DNA of 64,000 nt from Tridacna crocea (GCA_943736015.1 OX031062.1:788501-852500), one strand, 5' to 3'. Numbered from the stretch's first letter, positions 51,175 through 61,923 are shown. The notes: generated from the sequence alone by a model not told the origin. Numbers and translations: made by a program.

Positions 51175-51725
51175 TTAAAGGTGGGTATTTAGAATTTTTA
51201 CATCTCATCAAATTAAAAAAATATATATATATCACTGAAATTCATGCGAAAATATAATACAAATCATCAATGATCAAGATTCATAAAATTACAAAAAAAA
51301 AAAAGTTTTTTATGGTATTCCCTTAATAGGCTACGTAGCCTCTTAAGCTATTTTTAGATTTCGCGGCAAGAATCAATTAAGCATTGTGTCAAGTGACTGG
51401 CACGTGACTCATAAAGCTTAAATTCCCTATCATAACAAACATGTAATAATTATTTTACATAATGTCTTCTTCGGACGCTATGTTTGAAGCTTCTTCTGTG
51501 TATTCCTGTAAGTAAATGAGCGAACTACTCATCTAAAAATAGAATGTATCTCCCGTTGGTGTCAACCTGGGCCGTAGTAAATCTCTAATTTCCGTGTTGT
51601 CGGACGGTTTTCGACTACTGGGGTTTTATGAATGAAAATTAAAGGCTTTGGGAGTAGATCTATAAGGATGATTTTTTTGCACTTTTGTAAAATTTTCGTC
51701 CCAAAATCTGAAGGGCCACCTTTAA
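51175..51725 (-). mobile_element. Type C TTAA element
   Basis: TTAA at 51175-51178 and 51722-51725; same palindromic centre (GGCTACGTAGCC). Confidence 0.9.
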
Positions 51726-52090
51726 TTCTTTCACTACTGAATAAAGAAATTGCATTTTGTCAAATGCTGTAAATACATGTCCACAGCAAGATCAAGAGAC
51801 AGGATGGTCATAATCTAGAATAAAGCAGTTCACCATGTAGATCAGAGATCAGACTACACATAAAATTTAGCTCCTGGTGTTTTCTATGGTATGGAAAGAG
51901 TTAGGTCGCTGAAAGGCAGAAACCCTGTTGAAAATTTAAGAAGCTCGTTTGTTGTTAGTATCAAACGGTAGTGCAAAATAAGTAATTCAAATACGGGATC
52001 GTAATAGTATGATGACGTCACATTTGGTGTCAATGCTTATAATTTACAAGAAACTTTAATGTACGGCCTACAAGAACCTATACATGCCAC

Positions 52091-52156
52091 CTTAATCTGA
52101 AGACCTTCGCTTGCAATCCTTCTCTGGCGCCATCCTTTCTTACTCGAAGGTTTCAT
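52091..52156 (-). CDS. Candidate first coding exon, unrecognised
   Basis: ATG at 52156 opens a basic frame (MKPSSKKGWRQRRIASEGLQ) that reaches a GTGGCA donor after 22 codons in phase 0. Not recognised. A TGACGTCA box lies nearby at 52013-52020, but on the intron side. Confidence 0.3.
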
Positions 52157-52195
52157 TATCACTATTATCACATTCGTAAACTTCAGCTTCACTCT

Positions 52196-52424
52196 GAACC
52201 CTTTACCTGATATGCCAATTTGGGGTTCTTCTATTTCAGCAGCAAATAAAGATATGATGTCAAGAATATGGACAAATGAGGATACAGATGTCTAATTGAA
52301 TGGAAAACATTGTGGGAAAAGGAGAAATTGCTCGTTACGAGCAATTTCTCCTTTTCCCACAATGTTTTCAATAGCTGTCTGTTGTTGATACGTCAAAATG
52401 AGTATCTATGGAGAATAGAATTAA
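52196..52424 (-). mobile_element. Type A/B hybrid hairpin MITE
   Basis: Stem GTGGGAAAAGGAGAAATTGCTCG joins the type A outer and type B inner sequence on both arms; the right flank GAGTATCTATGGAG is type B. Confidence 0.8.
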
Positions 52425-52779
52425 CTACAAGTAAGATTTTTTTATTTTTTTTTTTCAAATTTCAAAGCATTTGCAGACGACAAATAAAAGCTGGTTCAAA
52501 TGATTTGAATTGTCTTTGGCATTGCAGATAACAATGTGGGAAAGGAGAAAATGATGCTTACTTAAATTGTCTCCATTTCTCGAAAGAGTTTTCAAACACT
52601 TTCTCCCAGGGTCGTAAAATTTCTGGATTTTTCAGAAAAGGGTAAAGAAATTGGTAACTAAGGATTCATGACGAAAACAAAATACCAAGGAGAAGTGATA
52701 CGATATAATCTTTAGTTATAATTTGGATTTCTTTTGTTAGATATCTCAGGTCTTCATTACATTTAATTCTGCAAGTTTT
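52425..52779. other. Decayed MITE and unassigned sequence
   Basis: Type A traces at 52480-52640 (GCATTTGCAGACGACAAATA, AGGGTCGTAAAA). No gene seen. Confidence 0.45.
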
Positions 52780-53005
52780 AATTCTTTGCCAAACGACAAG
52801 ATTTTAAACTGTTCCAAAATCAAAGCATTTGCAGACGACAAAATAAACGTAACTGAAAATTAGAAATTTGTTTTGGGAAGGGTAGAAAACATTGTGGGAA
52901 AAGGAGAGAATATTGGTTACCAGCATTTTATCCTTTTCCCAAGATGTTTTCAAATAGCTCCTTTCTCAGGGTCGTTAAAAGTCTGGATAGTGTGGCAAAA
53001 CTTTA
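52780..53005 (-). mobile_element. Type A hairpin MITE
   Basis: Mutated loop (ATATTGGTTACCAGC); ends decayed. Confidence 0.82.
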
Positions 53006-53230
53006 GCTCTGTACGGCACATTCCAGAGTCTTGAACAAAAAGGCCTTTGAAAACAGTTGGAACAGGAGTAGATGCTGGTAACCAGCATTTCCTTCTTTTC
53101 TAACAGTCATTTTTTCGCGTTCACAGGAATAGACCATCATTTTAAATCACTTTTTTCTATAATTTTCGTCAGCATTATGCTTTGAATTTTGGAGGAGCCT
53201 AAACTTTTGTCTTTTGAAAAAGAGTTAGAG
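53006..53230 (+). mobile_element. Decayed type A MITE
   Basis: GATGCTGGTAACCAGC hairpin remains, with distal GTCAGCATTATGCTTTGAATT. Confidence 0.6.
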
Positions 53231-53269
53231 AACATTTTTTGTCTTATTCTCTAGTATTTTCTTAATCTG

Positions 53270-53336
53270 AAAGTAACACGACTTATGATTGGCTTAACTG
53301 TACGGTTCAGCCAATCAGAAGTCACATTACTTCCCA
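53270..53336. promoter_or_regulatory. CCAAT-bearing palindrome upstream of the C2 gene
   Basis: Arms AGTAACACGACTTATGATTGG and CCAATCAGAAGTCACATTACTT flank TTAACTGTACGGTTC. ATTGG and CCAAT motifs face each other about 40-80 bp before the start codon. The interior resembles the MITE at 12319-12514, so it is probably transposon-derived. Promoter role is inferred from position only. Confidence 0.5.
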
Positions 53337-53366
53337 ATTTTAAAATAGACTGTTTTACCGAGTGTT

Positions 53367-54479
53367 ATGGCGGGCATTGATAACGTGGATCATGATAACG
53401 TATTCCTGGACTCTACTGAACGACCTCATCCATACAAAAGTGGAATAGTCTCGGCTCTTCTGTCTCCGAGGGTGGGGACCAAATTTTTCCCGAGGGAAGA
53501 AAGGCTCAAGAGTTTTGGTGACGATGCAATGCTTTTAAAGTTCGCCGAATCCATTGAAAAGTGCCTCATAAAATCACAGGACAGGTTGTTCAATTCTCCG
53601 GACACTGGGCGAGTGACAAGACGGTCTTTCTCCTGCAATGAAATGATGGTGAAAGAAAACATGTACGAATTCAAAGAAACTTTAAAACGGATAAGGTCAA
53701 ACCGGAGCCCACCGCTTTGTTCATTGAGCAGAAGTTCTCACGATTTAAAGTATCTGGTTCACCAAGATGCTGAAAATCAGTCTAGAGGTACTATCGCGGC
53801 TTGTGAAGAAAAAATGAAGCCCTGGATTGAACTTACAAAAGTCGAAGTGGAACCTAAGCTGCCGCCAAGAAGACAAACAAGCATTGTCAGTCAGACAGGT
53901 GTTGTCAGTGGATGTACAGGTGTTAAAGATGCAAGACCGTGCCGTCCTCCACACAAGAAAGATCCTGGGAAAAAATTATCTATTTTTAGCTTGTCCAACT
54001 TGGTGACTCCAGCAACAGCTGATTCCAGAAAAGTACCAAATGTGGAGTACGTCTGCTTCACTTTTCAGTTTCTTATAATGTCGGAGAGACTGAAGGTGAC
54101 TGTGAAGAGTGCGTCAAATCTGTTTAAAAACACGGAGAACTACAACGAGGCTAATTCATTCGCAGAAGTTTGCCTTGTGCCTGGAAAGGTCCAAATGCAA
54201 ACGTCAGAACTGGTAAAGAGGTCCAAGAATCCAGTATTCAAGAGCGTTTTCTATTTCCGTGGATTCAGTCTACAAGAAATGCATCACATGAATCTGAGGA
54301 TCCGGCTTATGGGCAAACAACATTTACTCTCGAAGCCAAAAATAATCGGTGAGGTTGTTGTCTCCCTTGAGAACTTTGACCTGGTTTCCGAGAACCTTCT
54401 TGACGAACAGTTGCATACCAGGATTGTTCCCGCCAAAAGTGGATCCATCAGACACGTTCTACTGAAGTATGATTCGTAA
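53367..54479 (+). CDS. C2-domain protein, C2CD4-like, single exon
   Basis: 370 residues from ATG (TTATGG) to TAA. Residues 1-225 are low-complexity and basic, with Ser/Arg-rich stretches (RSNRSPPLCSLSRSSHDLK) and a Pro-rich PPRR and PCRPPHKK segment. Residues about 228-345 form a C2 domain: FTFQFLIMSERLKVTVKSAS, CLVPGKVQMQTSELVKRS, KNPVFKSVFYFRG, then GEVVVSLENF. The CL-PGK-Q-Q..VK-S-PVF pattern is what I associate with C2CD4A-D, which are also intronless. The first calcium loop lacks the usual aspartates (NTENYNEANS), so calcium binding is doubtful. Vertebrate C2CD4 proteins are nuclear or cytoplasmic regulators; the function here is unknown. A synaptotagmin-like protein is the alternative. 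Confidence 0.78.
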   Translation: MAGIDNVDHDNVFLDSTERPHPYKSGIVSALLSPRVGTKFFPREERLKSFGDDAMLLKFAESIEKCLIKSQDRLFNSPDTGRVTRRSFSCNEMMVKENMYEFKETLKRIRSNRSPPLCSLSRSSHDLKYLVHQDAENQSRGTIAACEEKMKPWIELTKVEVEPKLPPRRQTSIVSQTGVVSGCTGVKDARPCRPPHKKDPGKKLSIFSLSNLVTPATADSRKVPNVEYVCFTFQFLIMSERLKVTVKSASNLFKNTENYNEANSFAEVCLVPGKVQMQTSELVKRSKNPVFKSVFYFRGFSLQEMHHMNLRIRLMGKQHLLSKPKIIGEVVVSLENFDLVSENLLDEQLHTRIVPAKSGSIRHVLLKYDS

Positions 54480-54816
54480 CTCTCATTCGACAAACATCGG
54501 GTAATCTGTTGATAGAATTCTTCGGCTGTATTATGATGACAATTCTCTCCCTTTGTCTCTTTCTCTCTCTAATATACCTTCATTCACAATATATTACGCC
54601 TGTTTGAGTAAAAACTTATCTGAGTTACCATTCTCGCACTCTGTCTCTCTTTCTCTGTCTCTCATATACTTTCATACTGAATATCTTACGTTTTATGTCT
54701 GAGTTTTTCCTCCTCATCAATCTGTTTCTTTTCGACTGAACAAATATATGTTCCTTTTTGTAAAGTATATACAGACATGTTGCCAATGGTATTTTTTTCT
54801 GCCCTGTAGTAAGGCG
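54480..54816 (+). other. Probable 3' UTR of the C2 gene
   Basis: AT-rich with CTCTCTTTCTCT tracts. Transcribed if the AATAAA at 55216 is used. Confidence 0.5.
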
Positions 54817-55076
54817 TATCAGGACAATTGCTCCCTGAACAATTGCCCCCGGACAATTGCCCCCTGAGGACAATTACTATTGCCCCCAGGACAATTCCCT
54901 CCGGGCTATTGCCCCCGATGACAATTCCTGTCCGGCGGGGGCAATAGTCCGGGGGAAATTGTCCCGGGGGGGGGGGCAATGGTCGGGGGGATTGTCCTCA
55001 GGGGAAAATTGTCGGGGGGGGGGGGCAATAGTCGTGGGGGGGGCAATTGTCCGGGGGCAACAATTGTCCTAGAATC
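54817..55076. mobile_element. G/C-rich foldback element of GGACAATTGCCCCC units
   Basis: The left half repeats GGACAATTGCCCCC and the right half GGGGGCAATTGTCC, giving AGGACAATTG/CAATTGTCCT ends. The direct repeat GTAGTAAGGC flanks it (54807-54816 and 55077-55086), as a 10-bp target duplication. Several runs of 6-12 G lie in the right half. Confidence 0.75.
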
Positions 55077-55215
55077 GTAGTAAGGCATGTTTATTTTAAT
55101 GATCACCGTGGAGAGAGCCGTAACTAAGTTATTGAACTTGTGGCTCAACTCATTTGCAACCTGTTTTTAAATGTTGTCTTTGTACTGAAGATCTATATGA
55201 AATGTGAGTATGGCA

Positions 55216-55221
55216 ATAAAA
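55216..55221 (+). promoter_or_regulatory. Polyadenylation signal AATAAA
   Basis: First clear AATAAA after the C2 gene stop, about 740 bp downstream, beyond the foldback element. Confidence 0.5.
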
Positions 55222-55254
55222 TATGTTTAAACTATGACAATATGTGCCAGCATA

Positions 55255-55630
55255 GTGCACTTCTTTGCCGGAAGTACGCTGCATTACTGTTTTAAAATTG
55301 TAACACTCCGCCTTGAAAGAGAAAACACCAGCAAAAATTTTCTTGTGGAACCTTTCTCAATGCATTTCCGTTGACGAATAGTTAGCACATTCATTTTTGA
55401 CTTGGTCTTTTAGTTTCGTTGGCATTTTAGGCGACAGGTGGATAAACGTGAATAACTACATCGTGGCTGTTGTTGCCGGTGCTAATCGATTTACAAAGGC
55501 GTCACTGGGCCATGTCTTAGATAATGTGACTGGCAGTATTTTAAAATGAAACACCCCCTTCCCCAAGATACGGACAAGGTGAGGTGTAATTACAGAATCG
55601 GCCGATTTTTGACGAGTAACTCGTTACTCT
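55255..55630 (+). repeat. Duplicated segment, copy 1
   Basis: Shares GTAACACTCC, CAATGCATTTC.GTTGAC, GGTGGATA.ACGTGAATAAC and ATGTGACTGGCAGT in the same order with 59560-60010. Non-coding as far as can be seen. Confidence 0.75.
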
Positions 55631-55664
55631 CTCGTCGACAAAGCAACTGGTACCTAGCGTTTAA

Positions 55665-55795
55665 ATAACACTTGTGATCGATGTCGGGGACGCCAGTGTA
55701 AAACTAAGACACTTAGATGACGGACCAATAATATCGCTTACTGATATCACGAGGGACAAATTTCATACGATATTTGATTGGTTAAATAGTGGCAT
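55665..55795 (+). pseudogene. Open frame interrupted by a type A MITE, unrecognised
   Basis: About 43 open codons without an ATG, reading VIDVGDASVKLRHLDD and DITRDKFHTIFDWLNSG before the TTAA at 55795. Beyond the MITE the frame would run on for about 10 codons to a stop. Could be an exon or old gene piece; no family recognised. Confidence 0.3.
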
Positions 55796-56023
55796 TAACC
55801 TTTTACCGAACAATCCCTGTTTTTTTAAGCCTGAGATAGAAGCCTTTTTGAAAACGCTACGGCAAAAGGAGAAAATGCTGGTAACCAGCATTTTCTCCTT
55901 TTGACACAATGTTTTCTATCCTGCTAGAAACAATTTTCAATTTTTGAGTTACGTTTATTTTGTCGTCTACAAGTGCTTTCAATTTGGACCAGTCTAAAAT
56001 TTTGTCGTTTGGTAATGGGCTAA
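55795..56023 (+). mobile_element. Type A hairpin MITE
   Basis: TTAA at 55795-55798; right site CTAA at 56020-56023. The arms differ (ACGCTACGGCAAAAGG versus CCTTTTGACACAATG). Confidence 0.88.
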
Positions 56024-56823
56024 CTTCGCACTTTTTGGTAACGATAACAAATAAATAGAATTTTTTTTATTTGAAAAAAAAAAAAACGTAGACATTTTTA
56101 TTCTAAGGATCCCTGTCTTTAAGCTTCGTTGGACATCTATCTCTTTTTTTAAAGTTAGATCTTGTTCATAAGTTAACCCCACCCCCTCAAAAGCGAGACA
56201 ATCGTAACTATGGAATGGACGATCCTCAATTTCGGTTACTTCCCTTGTTGTTATGGTAAAATTAGCAGGTTCGCTACCAGCTTATATATTTGACAAATGC
56301 ATTCGTTTTTAAAACCCTTTACAAAACATCTTTTTTTATTTGTTTTAAAGACTTTTCGATGCAGGCTTTTCGAAACATTTTCTCCTTTTGCCACAATTTT
56401 AATAACAGTAATCAAAGAGAAATCCAGTTTATTGAGCCACGATAGTAAAGAAGCCTTAACTGTATCGGGTGATCCTAAAAGCTCCCCTTAGGCACGTTGT
56501 GCTCGGGTGAGCTAAAAAAAGGGGGATTTGAAGCATCAACGTGACTGATCGAAATTTCGATCTTTCACCTCCCCCCCACACCCCCCACCCCCCCCCCCCC
56601 CTCAAAAAAAAAAAAAAATCCGATATATACTATGCACAAATGATACCCTGTCTTTGCTTATCTAGGCCTTTCCACAACAGCAACACAATAAAGGGGTAAA
56701 CAACTAAAATTAAATCTTCCGTTCGATAGCAAAAAGCAAAACCCTTGATAATGCTGTTCCAATTATATGTCTCGTACAGTTTAGATCCAAAATAAGACTG
56801 CATTTGTATTATTATTATTATTA

Positions 56824-56858
<35 letters not shown>

Positions 56859-57288
56859 TCTTCAATCTTTTCTATGTATTTGGAGCAGTAATAAAACTAA
56901 TAAAGTTTGCACATGAATCGAGTTGAAACTTTGTTCTATGAAAATAGGTCTTAGACCACTAAATCTGTAAACGACTAAGGTAATAATTTCACAAAATTTA
57001 GTAATCTTCCCCTTAAATAAGATTCGTTGTCCATTATTTTTTTTTTTTTTCAAACTACTTGAAAAAGTAACAAAAGTATGCTAATAGAGTGAAGCATCAA
57101 TCAAAGTTGAGAAAAAACCTTAGTTGAGCATAAACCTTAGTTGAGCATAAATCTAAGTTGAACATGTACTAAAGTTTTATGAGCTTGGGTCCTGAACCGC
57201 CAACTCTGTCAGAAACTTATATAATAGTTTCACAAAAGAAAAAAAATATATAAAAGAAAACATCAAAGGGGATTGAGTTAGCGTTTCT
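56024..57288. other. Gene-poor AT-rich region
   Basis: Holds a reversed fragment of the GCTCACCTGAGC element end (about 56475-56515), a C/A tract (56568-56620), a (TTA)n microsatellite (56806-56861) and three CTTAGTTGAGCATAAAC units near 57115-57165. No gene seen. Confidence 0.5.
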
Positions 57289-57517
57289 TTAACCCTTTAC
57301 CACACAAAGACGACTTTTAACGACCCTGAGGAAGAAGCCTTTTGAAAACATTGTGGGAAAAGGAGAAAATGCTGGTTACCAGCATTTTCTCCTTTTCCCA
57401 CAATGTTTTCTACCCTCAGTAAAATAAATTCCATTTTTCAGTCACATTTATTTTGCCGTCTGCAAATGCTTTCAATTTGGATAGGTCTAAAATTTTACTG
57501 TATGCTAAAATGGTGAA
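57289..57517 (+). mobile_element. Type A hairpin MITE
   Basis: TTAA at 57289-57292; loop in the reversed orientation CTGGTTACCAG; right end decayed. Confidence 0.88.
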
Positions 57518-57603
57518 TCGATCAATACCCATACATCAAATACTGTGAACTCCTCGATTCTAAAGGTGAATATAATCGACCCATAACTCTAACAAAACCG
57601 GGC

Positions 57604-57832
57604 TTAACTCTCCACCAAACGACAAAATTTTAGACTAGTCCGAACTGAAAGCATTTGCAGACGACAAAATAAACCCAACTCTAAAATTTAAATTTATTTC
57701 CAGCAGGGTAGAAAACATTGTGGGAAAAGGAGAAAATGCTGGTTACCAGCATTTTCTCCTTTTCCCACAATGTTTTCAAAAGGCTTCTATCTCAGGGTCG
57801 TAAAAACCAGGGATCGAGTGGGAAAGGGTTAA
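57604..57832 (-). mobile_element. Type A hairpin MITE
   Basis: TTAA at 57604-57607 and 57829-57832; perfect hairpin. Confidence 0.92.
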
Positions 57833-57949
57833 TGCAGTTCTGTATTGTACCAGTCAAGTTGTCCCATAAGTAATGGATACATTAAAACAATTTTTGCCAA
57901 ACAACTGCATGAATCATGGGGTAAACTGGTCTATAGACGTGCTGAGAAT

Positions 57950-58075
57950 TTATTGATAGCAAAAAGTCTCGATCCAGATTAACCTGCACGGACTGCGCAA
58001 GCTGATCTCTGGATCGATACTTTTTTTGCCGATGCATTAAGCCCCCTTTTCACAGAGCACGGTTCAGTTATTGAT
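57950..58075. repeat. CTGCACGGACTGCGCAAG repeat
   Basis: Flanked by GCAAAAAGTCTCGATCCAG / CTGGATCGATACTTTTTTTGC arms. Same family as 6530 and 61590. Confidence 0.7.
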
Positions 58076-58175
58076 TTGAGATCACGACCTGTCAGAAAAG
58101 AATGCCGGATTGGACGTGGTCCGATTAGTTCTTACGGCATCAATAGCTATCCATGTCGTTTTTTTTTTTTTTTTT

Positions 58176-58243
58176 CCGGACAGCGTAGATCAAGACCAGA
58201 CTGCACAGAGCGCGCAGTCTGATCTTTGATTTACACTGTCCGA
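58176..58243. repeat. GATC-type palindrome
   Basis: CCGGACAGCGTAGATCAAGA to GATTTACACTGTCCGA with core GCACAGAGCGCGC. Confidence 0.8.
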
Positions 58244-58371
58244 TTTTTTAAATGAGATATTGTGATTACAAAAAAAGAAATTGTAGACTTGTGGTGATTT
58301 TCAGTCCTTTTTTTTTATTCCTCCGTAATAAAATTCGTCAATTTTCGGCACTTGACGCTCTTATAAAGGGT

Positions 58372-58770
58372 TAACCCTTTACCAAACGAGAAAATTTCAG
58401 ACTCGTTCAAACTGAAAGTATTTACAGACGAAAAGTTGAATGTGGATCAAGTCATGTGACTTGTCTTTAATCGATCACAAAAACACCAAAAAGAGAAAAT
58501 TGGGATATCAGCGCTGGTTACTAGCATTTTCTCTGTTTTTGAAAACTTTTTCAATTATCTTTTTCTATAGATATGTTCAACACGCTGTAAACATCTGAAT
58601 ACGATGAAATTAAAATTCCTACAAATGAGCTTAAATTGTACGCTAGAATAGAAAACATAGTGGAAAAAAGCGAAAATGCTTGTAACCAACATTTTCTCCT
58701 TTTCGTAAAATGTTTTCAAAGCGTTCTCTGTCAGGTTTGTGAAAATTTGGGATTGTGTGGTAAAGGGTTT
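58372..58770. mobile_element. Two decayed type A copies
   Basis: CCCTTTACCAAACGAGAAAA and GTGTGGTAAAGGGTTT ends enclose two damaged hairpins. Confidence 0.65.
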
Positions 58771-59559
58771 AAGATCTGAAACCTAGGTAAGTCGACCTTT
58801 TTTTCTCGTAATTCTCCAGAAATAGGCCTGGTTCCGCACTTGTTTATTTTACCATATACCGCAAACATAACAAAAACATTTTATTGATTGAACATTTTAT
58901 ATTGCAGGGTCTTTGTTCAAGAGGTTGTCGATCAAGTGACGTCATCACCTTGTTATTGCGAACTACGGGATACCTTTGTTTTTATCGATGTATTCAGGCC
59001 GGTAGAACTTATCAAACATGGACGCTTTTCATGGAAGCTTTCTTTTAGGAATCACAATTTGAAAACATTGTTATACACAAAAACTTCTTCAGCCATTTTA
59101 TTATTATTATTTTTTTTTTTTTTGTACACGCATGTCCATTGTCCAGTTTTCTTTTATTCTTCTTCTTTTTTTATACTTATTTTTCAAGACTGCACAGATC
59201 TAGCTATCCGTAAGAACGACAACTGAATGCCGGAATGACATCTTTTGAGTCAGTAGATCTAGGTAAAAGCTTTGACATGCACTTGTGTAGGACTATATTC
59301 TGACACAATGCGCCCTCTATGATCTAAGAACTTTTTTGTAGACCCATAAAAGTTATGGACGGCAAGTTTTATCTTTAAAAGAATGTGAGTACAGCGTATA
59401 CCAACCAATACGGCCAAGTTTTTGTATCTATATCAGGGGTTGTTCGTAACCTGTCATTCGGCATACTCCGAGGTATCCGATGAGCAAATGACGTGGTCTT
59501 CGGCAAATATCGGACGATCCGTTTATCAGACCCATCGGCTGTATTACGATGGGGATATG
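58771..59559. other. No supported gene
   Basis: An acceptor-like TATATTGCAG at 58907 is followed by about 60 open codons (VFVQEVVDQVTSSPCYCEL). No donor or family was identified; see rejected items. Confidence 0.4.
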
Positions 59560-60010
59560 CAGTGCATTCATTTCTTCGCCGGAAATACACCCATTATCTT
59601 CCGCTAGATGGCATTCTACAAATACATATGTCGAATATTCGAAGAATATGACATGCGCAGTCATCGGAGATACACCGTTTTACTGTTCTTAAAGTTGTAA
59701 CACTCCACCCAAAAAAAGACCCAAGTTGTCACAATTTTCTATGGGAATCGTTCTTAATGCATTTCAATTGACTTACAGTTTTTATATTCATTTTTAACTG
59801 ATCTATTAATTCCGTGGGCATTTTTCCTGCCACAGGTGGATAGACGTGAATAACTTCACCATTGCTGTTGTTTCTTTGCGACTCAATTTACCGTGATAGC
59901 GCCATCTTTAAAATTATGTGACTGGCAGTTCAAAATGGAAACCTCTTTAATAGCGACGAGGCTAGATGTAGGTGCAGCATCGGCTGAGTTGTGACGAGAG
60001 GCTGTGTTCA
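59560..60010 (+). repeat. Duplicated segment, copy 2
   Basis: Homologous to 55255-55630, with extra sequence at 59590-59670 that matches 2027-2400 in reverse complement. Confidence 0.75.
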
Positions 60011-61589
60011 CAACCCTTCCCTAGAAAAAATATTTTTTGACCCTTTATATAAACATCGGCTTAGTTTACGCGTTCTGTCTCTGCCAAACAGGGGTAAAAA
60101 ACTCAAAATAAAGAATGAGAACAATCTTTAGAATTAGTGGTGGTCTTACAGACCTGCATCTTCGCAAACCAAGGGAGACGACCCACTACGCTACTCTACC
60201 CTTGGCGGATCGAGCTTGATTTCGACATTTCCCCGATACGCATTTTCATTGGTTGCAACTAGATCTAACTGCACGAATCAAATCGCTTGTTGTATTTCAT
60301 TTTTGATAAAAAATAGAACAAGGTCGCGACCTTTCGGATAAAAATCGAGGGTAAACATAAATACCACCGTGGATGTGTGCAGGATCTGTAATGATTTATT
60401 ACCCGGAAAAAAAAATGCGAACAACTTTCACACAATCAATTATCAGAGGTTTTAGGCTATATCCCAGCACCTGATCATTGAATGTCGAAGTACGTTTGTG
60501 GTTATTGCTTCATGTTGAATTATTGTACTCTTAAGCGGTTTGTAAAACTACATTTCATTGGCTCTAAGAAATATGATGTAAAGGGAGATAATAAGCAGCA
60601 TCCAATGGGGGCGAATCGCGGGAATCTCGAAATCGGGCTCGATTCGCCAAGGTAAGATCCACGTAATGATCGTACCCTTGGCACGCAAAGATGGCAGACC
60701 CGGAACATCTCGGCAGATACCGGGCATTTTTGGCAAACCTGACACTTATGGCGAAAGGAACTTGAATTGAGAATTTTGAACAATGTAGGCTAACAAGTTG
60801 GCTTCTTTTGTAAAGGAGAGGTCAGCATCAGTGTTTCCAAATAGTTTATTGGCTTTTAATTTCAATATATTTTGGAACATGGAAGCAAACAAGTAATAGA
60901 CTCACTTCGTATAACCTCATAATTATGCTTTACATGACGGTTATTTGACCTTCTTGTTGCGTTTTCAAGTCGTATGATTTCGGCCAGCAGTCTTCTTTCT
61001 CTTTTTCAACGAAATTTTTCTAATTTTTTCTTCTATTTAGATTTATTTTCAATTATTGAGAGGTCATTTGTAACCATGGCGAATCAATAAAAATCTTTTC
61101 TGAAATTTTTTCATAAAAAAGATAAGCCGCGTCTATTTCCTGTTTCTGTTTTTTTATTTCGCTTTATTTACGAAACCATGACGAAACAGACTGTATCAGA
61201 ATAATTACGCTAGAAAAATGGATTAAGACAGCAAATTCTGTGGGAGTCTGCCTTTAAATGTTCATAAAAACAGTGCTCTTTAGATGGCAATGAAACCGAA
61301 ATTTTCATCAGACGACAAAAGAGGTTTCTTTTGCAAATCTCCTTTCCCCACAATGTTTTTAAGCCTCTCCACCCTTTGCATCGTTAAAGCAATACTTAAG
61401 TGAATACTTTTTCACTCAAAATGATGTCTACTGAAAGAAACTGCGAAATTGTTTTGCATGCTTGTCGGGACACTGTTCAATGATCTCATAGTACTTAATG
61501 TCATAGAAAGGTGAATACGGTACAAAATCTTTAATAAAATAAAAGGTCAAAGGTGACTTTAATTAGATGTGTGCCATTCTTTGTATAAA
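60011..61589. other. Mostly unique sequence, no confirmed gene
   Basis: The stretch 60600-60740 is comparatively CpG-rich and has a consensus donor (CCAAGGTAAGATC at about 60648) and ATGGCAGACCCG at about 60690 opening 24 codons. It could hold a promoter or first exon on the plus strand. A decayed type A relic lies at about 61300-61375. Confidence 0.35.
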
Positions 61590-61690
61590 AGGGGACTTAA
61601 TGCGTTTGCAAAAAGCATTGATTCAGGTCAGCCTGTGCAGTCCGCGCAGGCTGACCTGAATCGAAACTTTTTGCCTTTAGAAATTTTTTT
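61590..61690. repeat. CAGCCTGTGCAGTCCGCGCAGGCTG palindrome
   Basis: Arms GATTCAGGTCAGCCTGTGCA / CGCAGGCTGACCTGAATC, with GCAAAAAGC and CTTTTTGCC outside. Best-preserved copy of the family. Confidence 0.8.
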
Positions 61691-61807
61691 CCTGCGGGTT
61701 TAAAAACCGTTCTACTTCACGATTTTAGCTGATTGTCAGACAAGAACGGATTTTATGGATTTAGAATTAAAGGCTTGCTTCATATAATAAGTCATAGAGA
61801 TGCGTTC

Positions 61808-61923
61808 AACCCGTTAAAGTAAAAGCATATGTTACGGGAGACAACTCCGTCATGCATGGCTTCATCCCGTTTAAGTAAAAGCACATGTTACGGGAGACAA
61901 TTCATGCATGGCTTCATCCCGTT
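61808..61923. repeat. Tandem duplication, about 55 bp, two copies
   Basis: AAGTAAAAGCACATGTTACG and GCATGGCTTCATCCCGTTT repeat once. Confidence 0.88.

Noticed and set aside
58908-59226. Open frame after an acceptor-like TATATTGCAG
   Set aside because: No donor, no recognisable domain, and it runs into T-rich low-complexity sequence.
60690-60764. 24-codon ATG frame MADPEHLGRYRAFLANLTLM
   Set aside because: Good start context but very short and no donor in frame; kept only as a note in the region entry.
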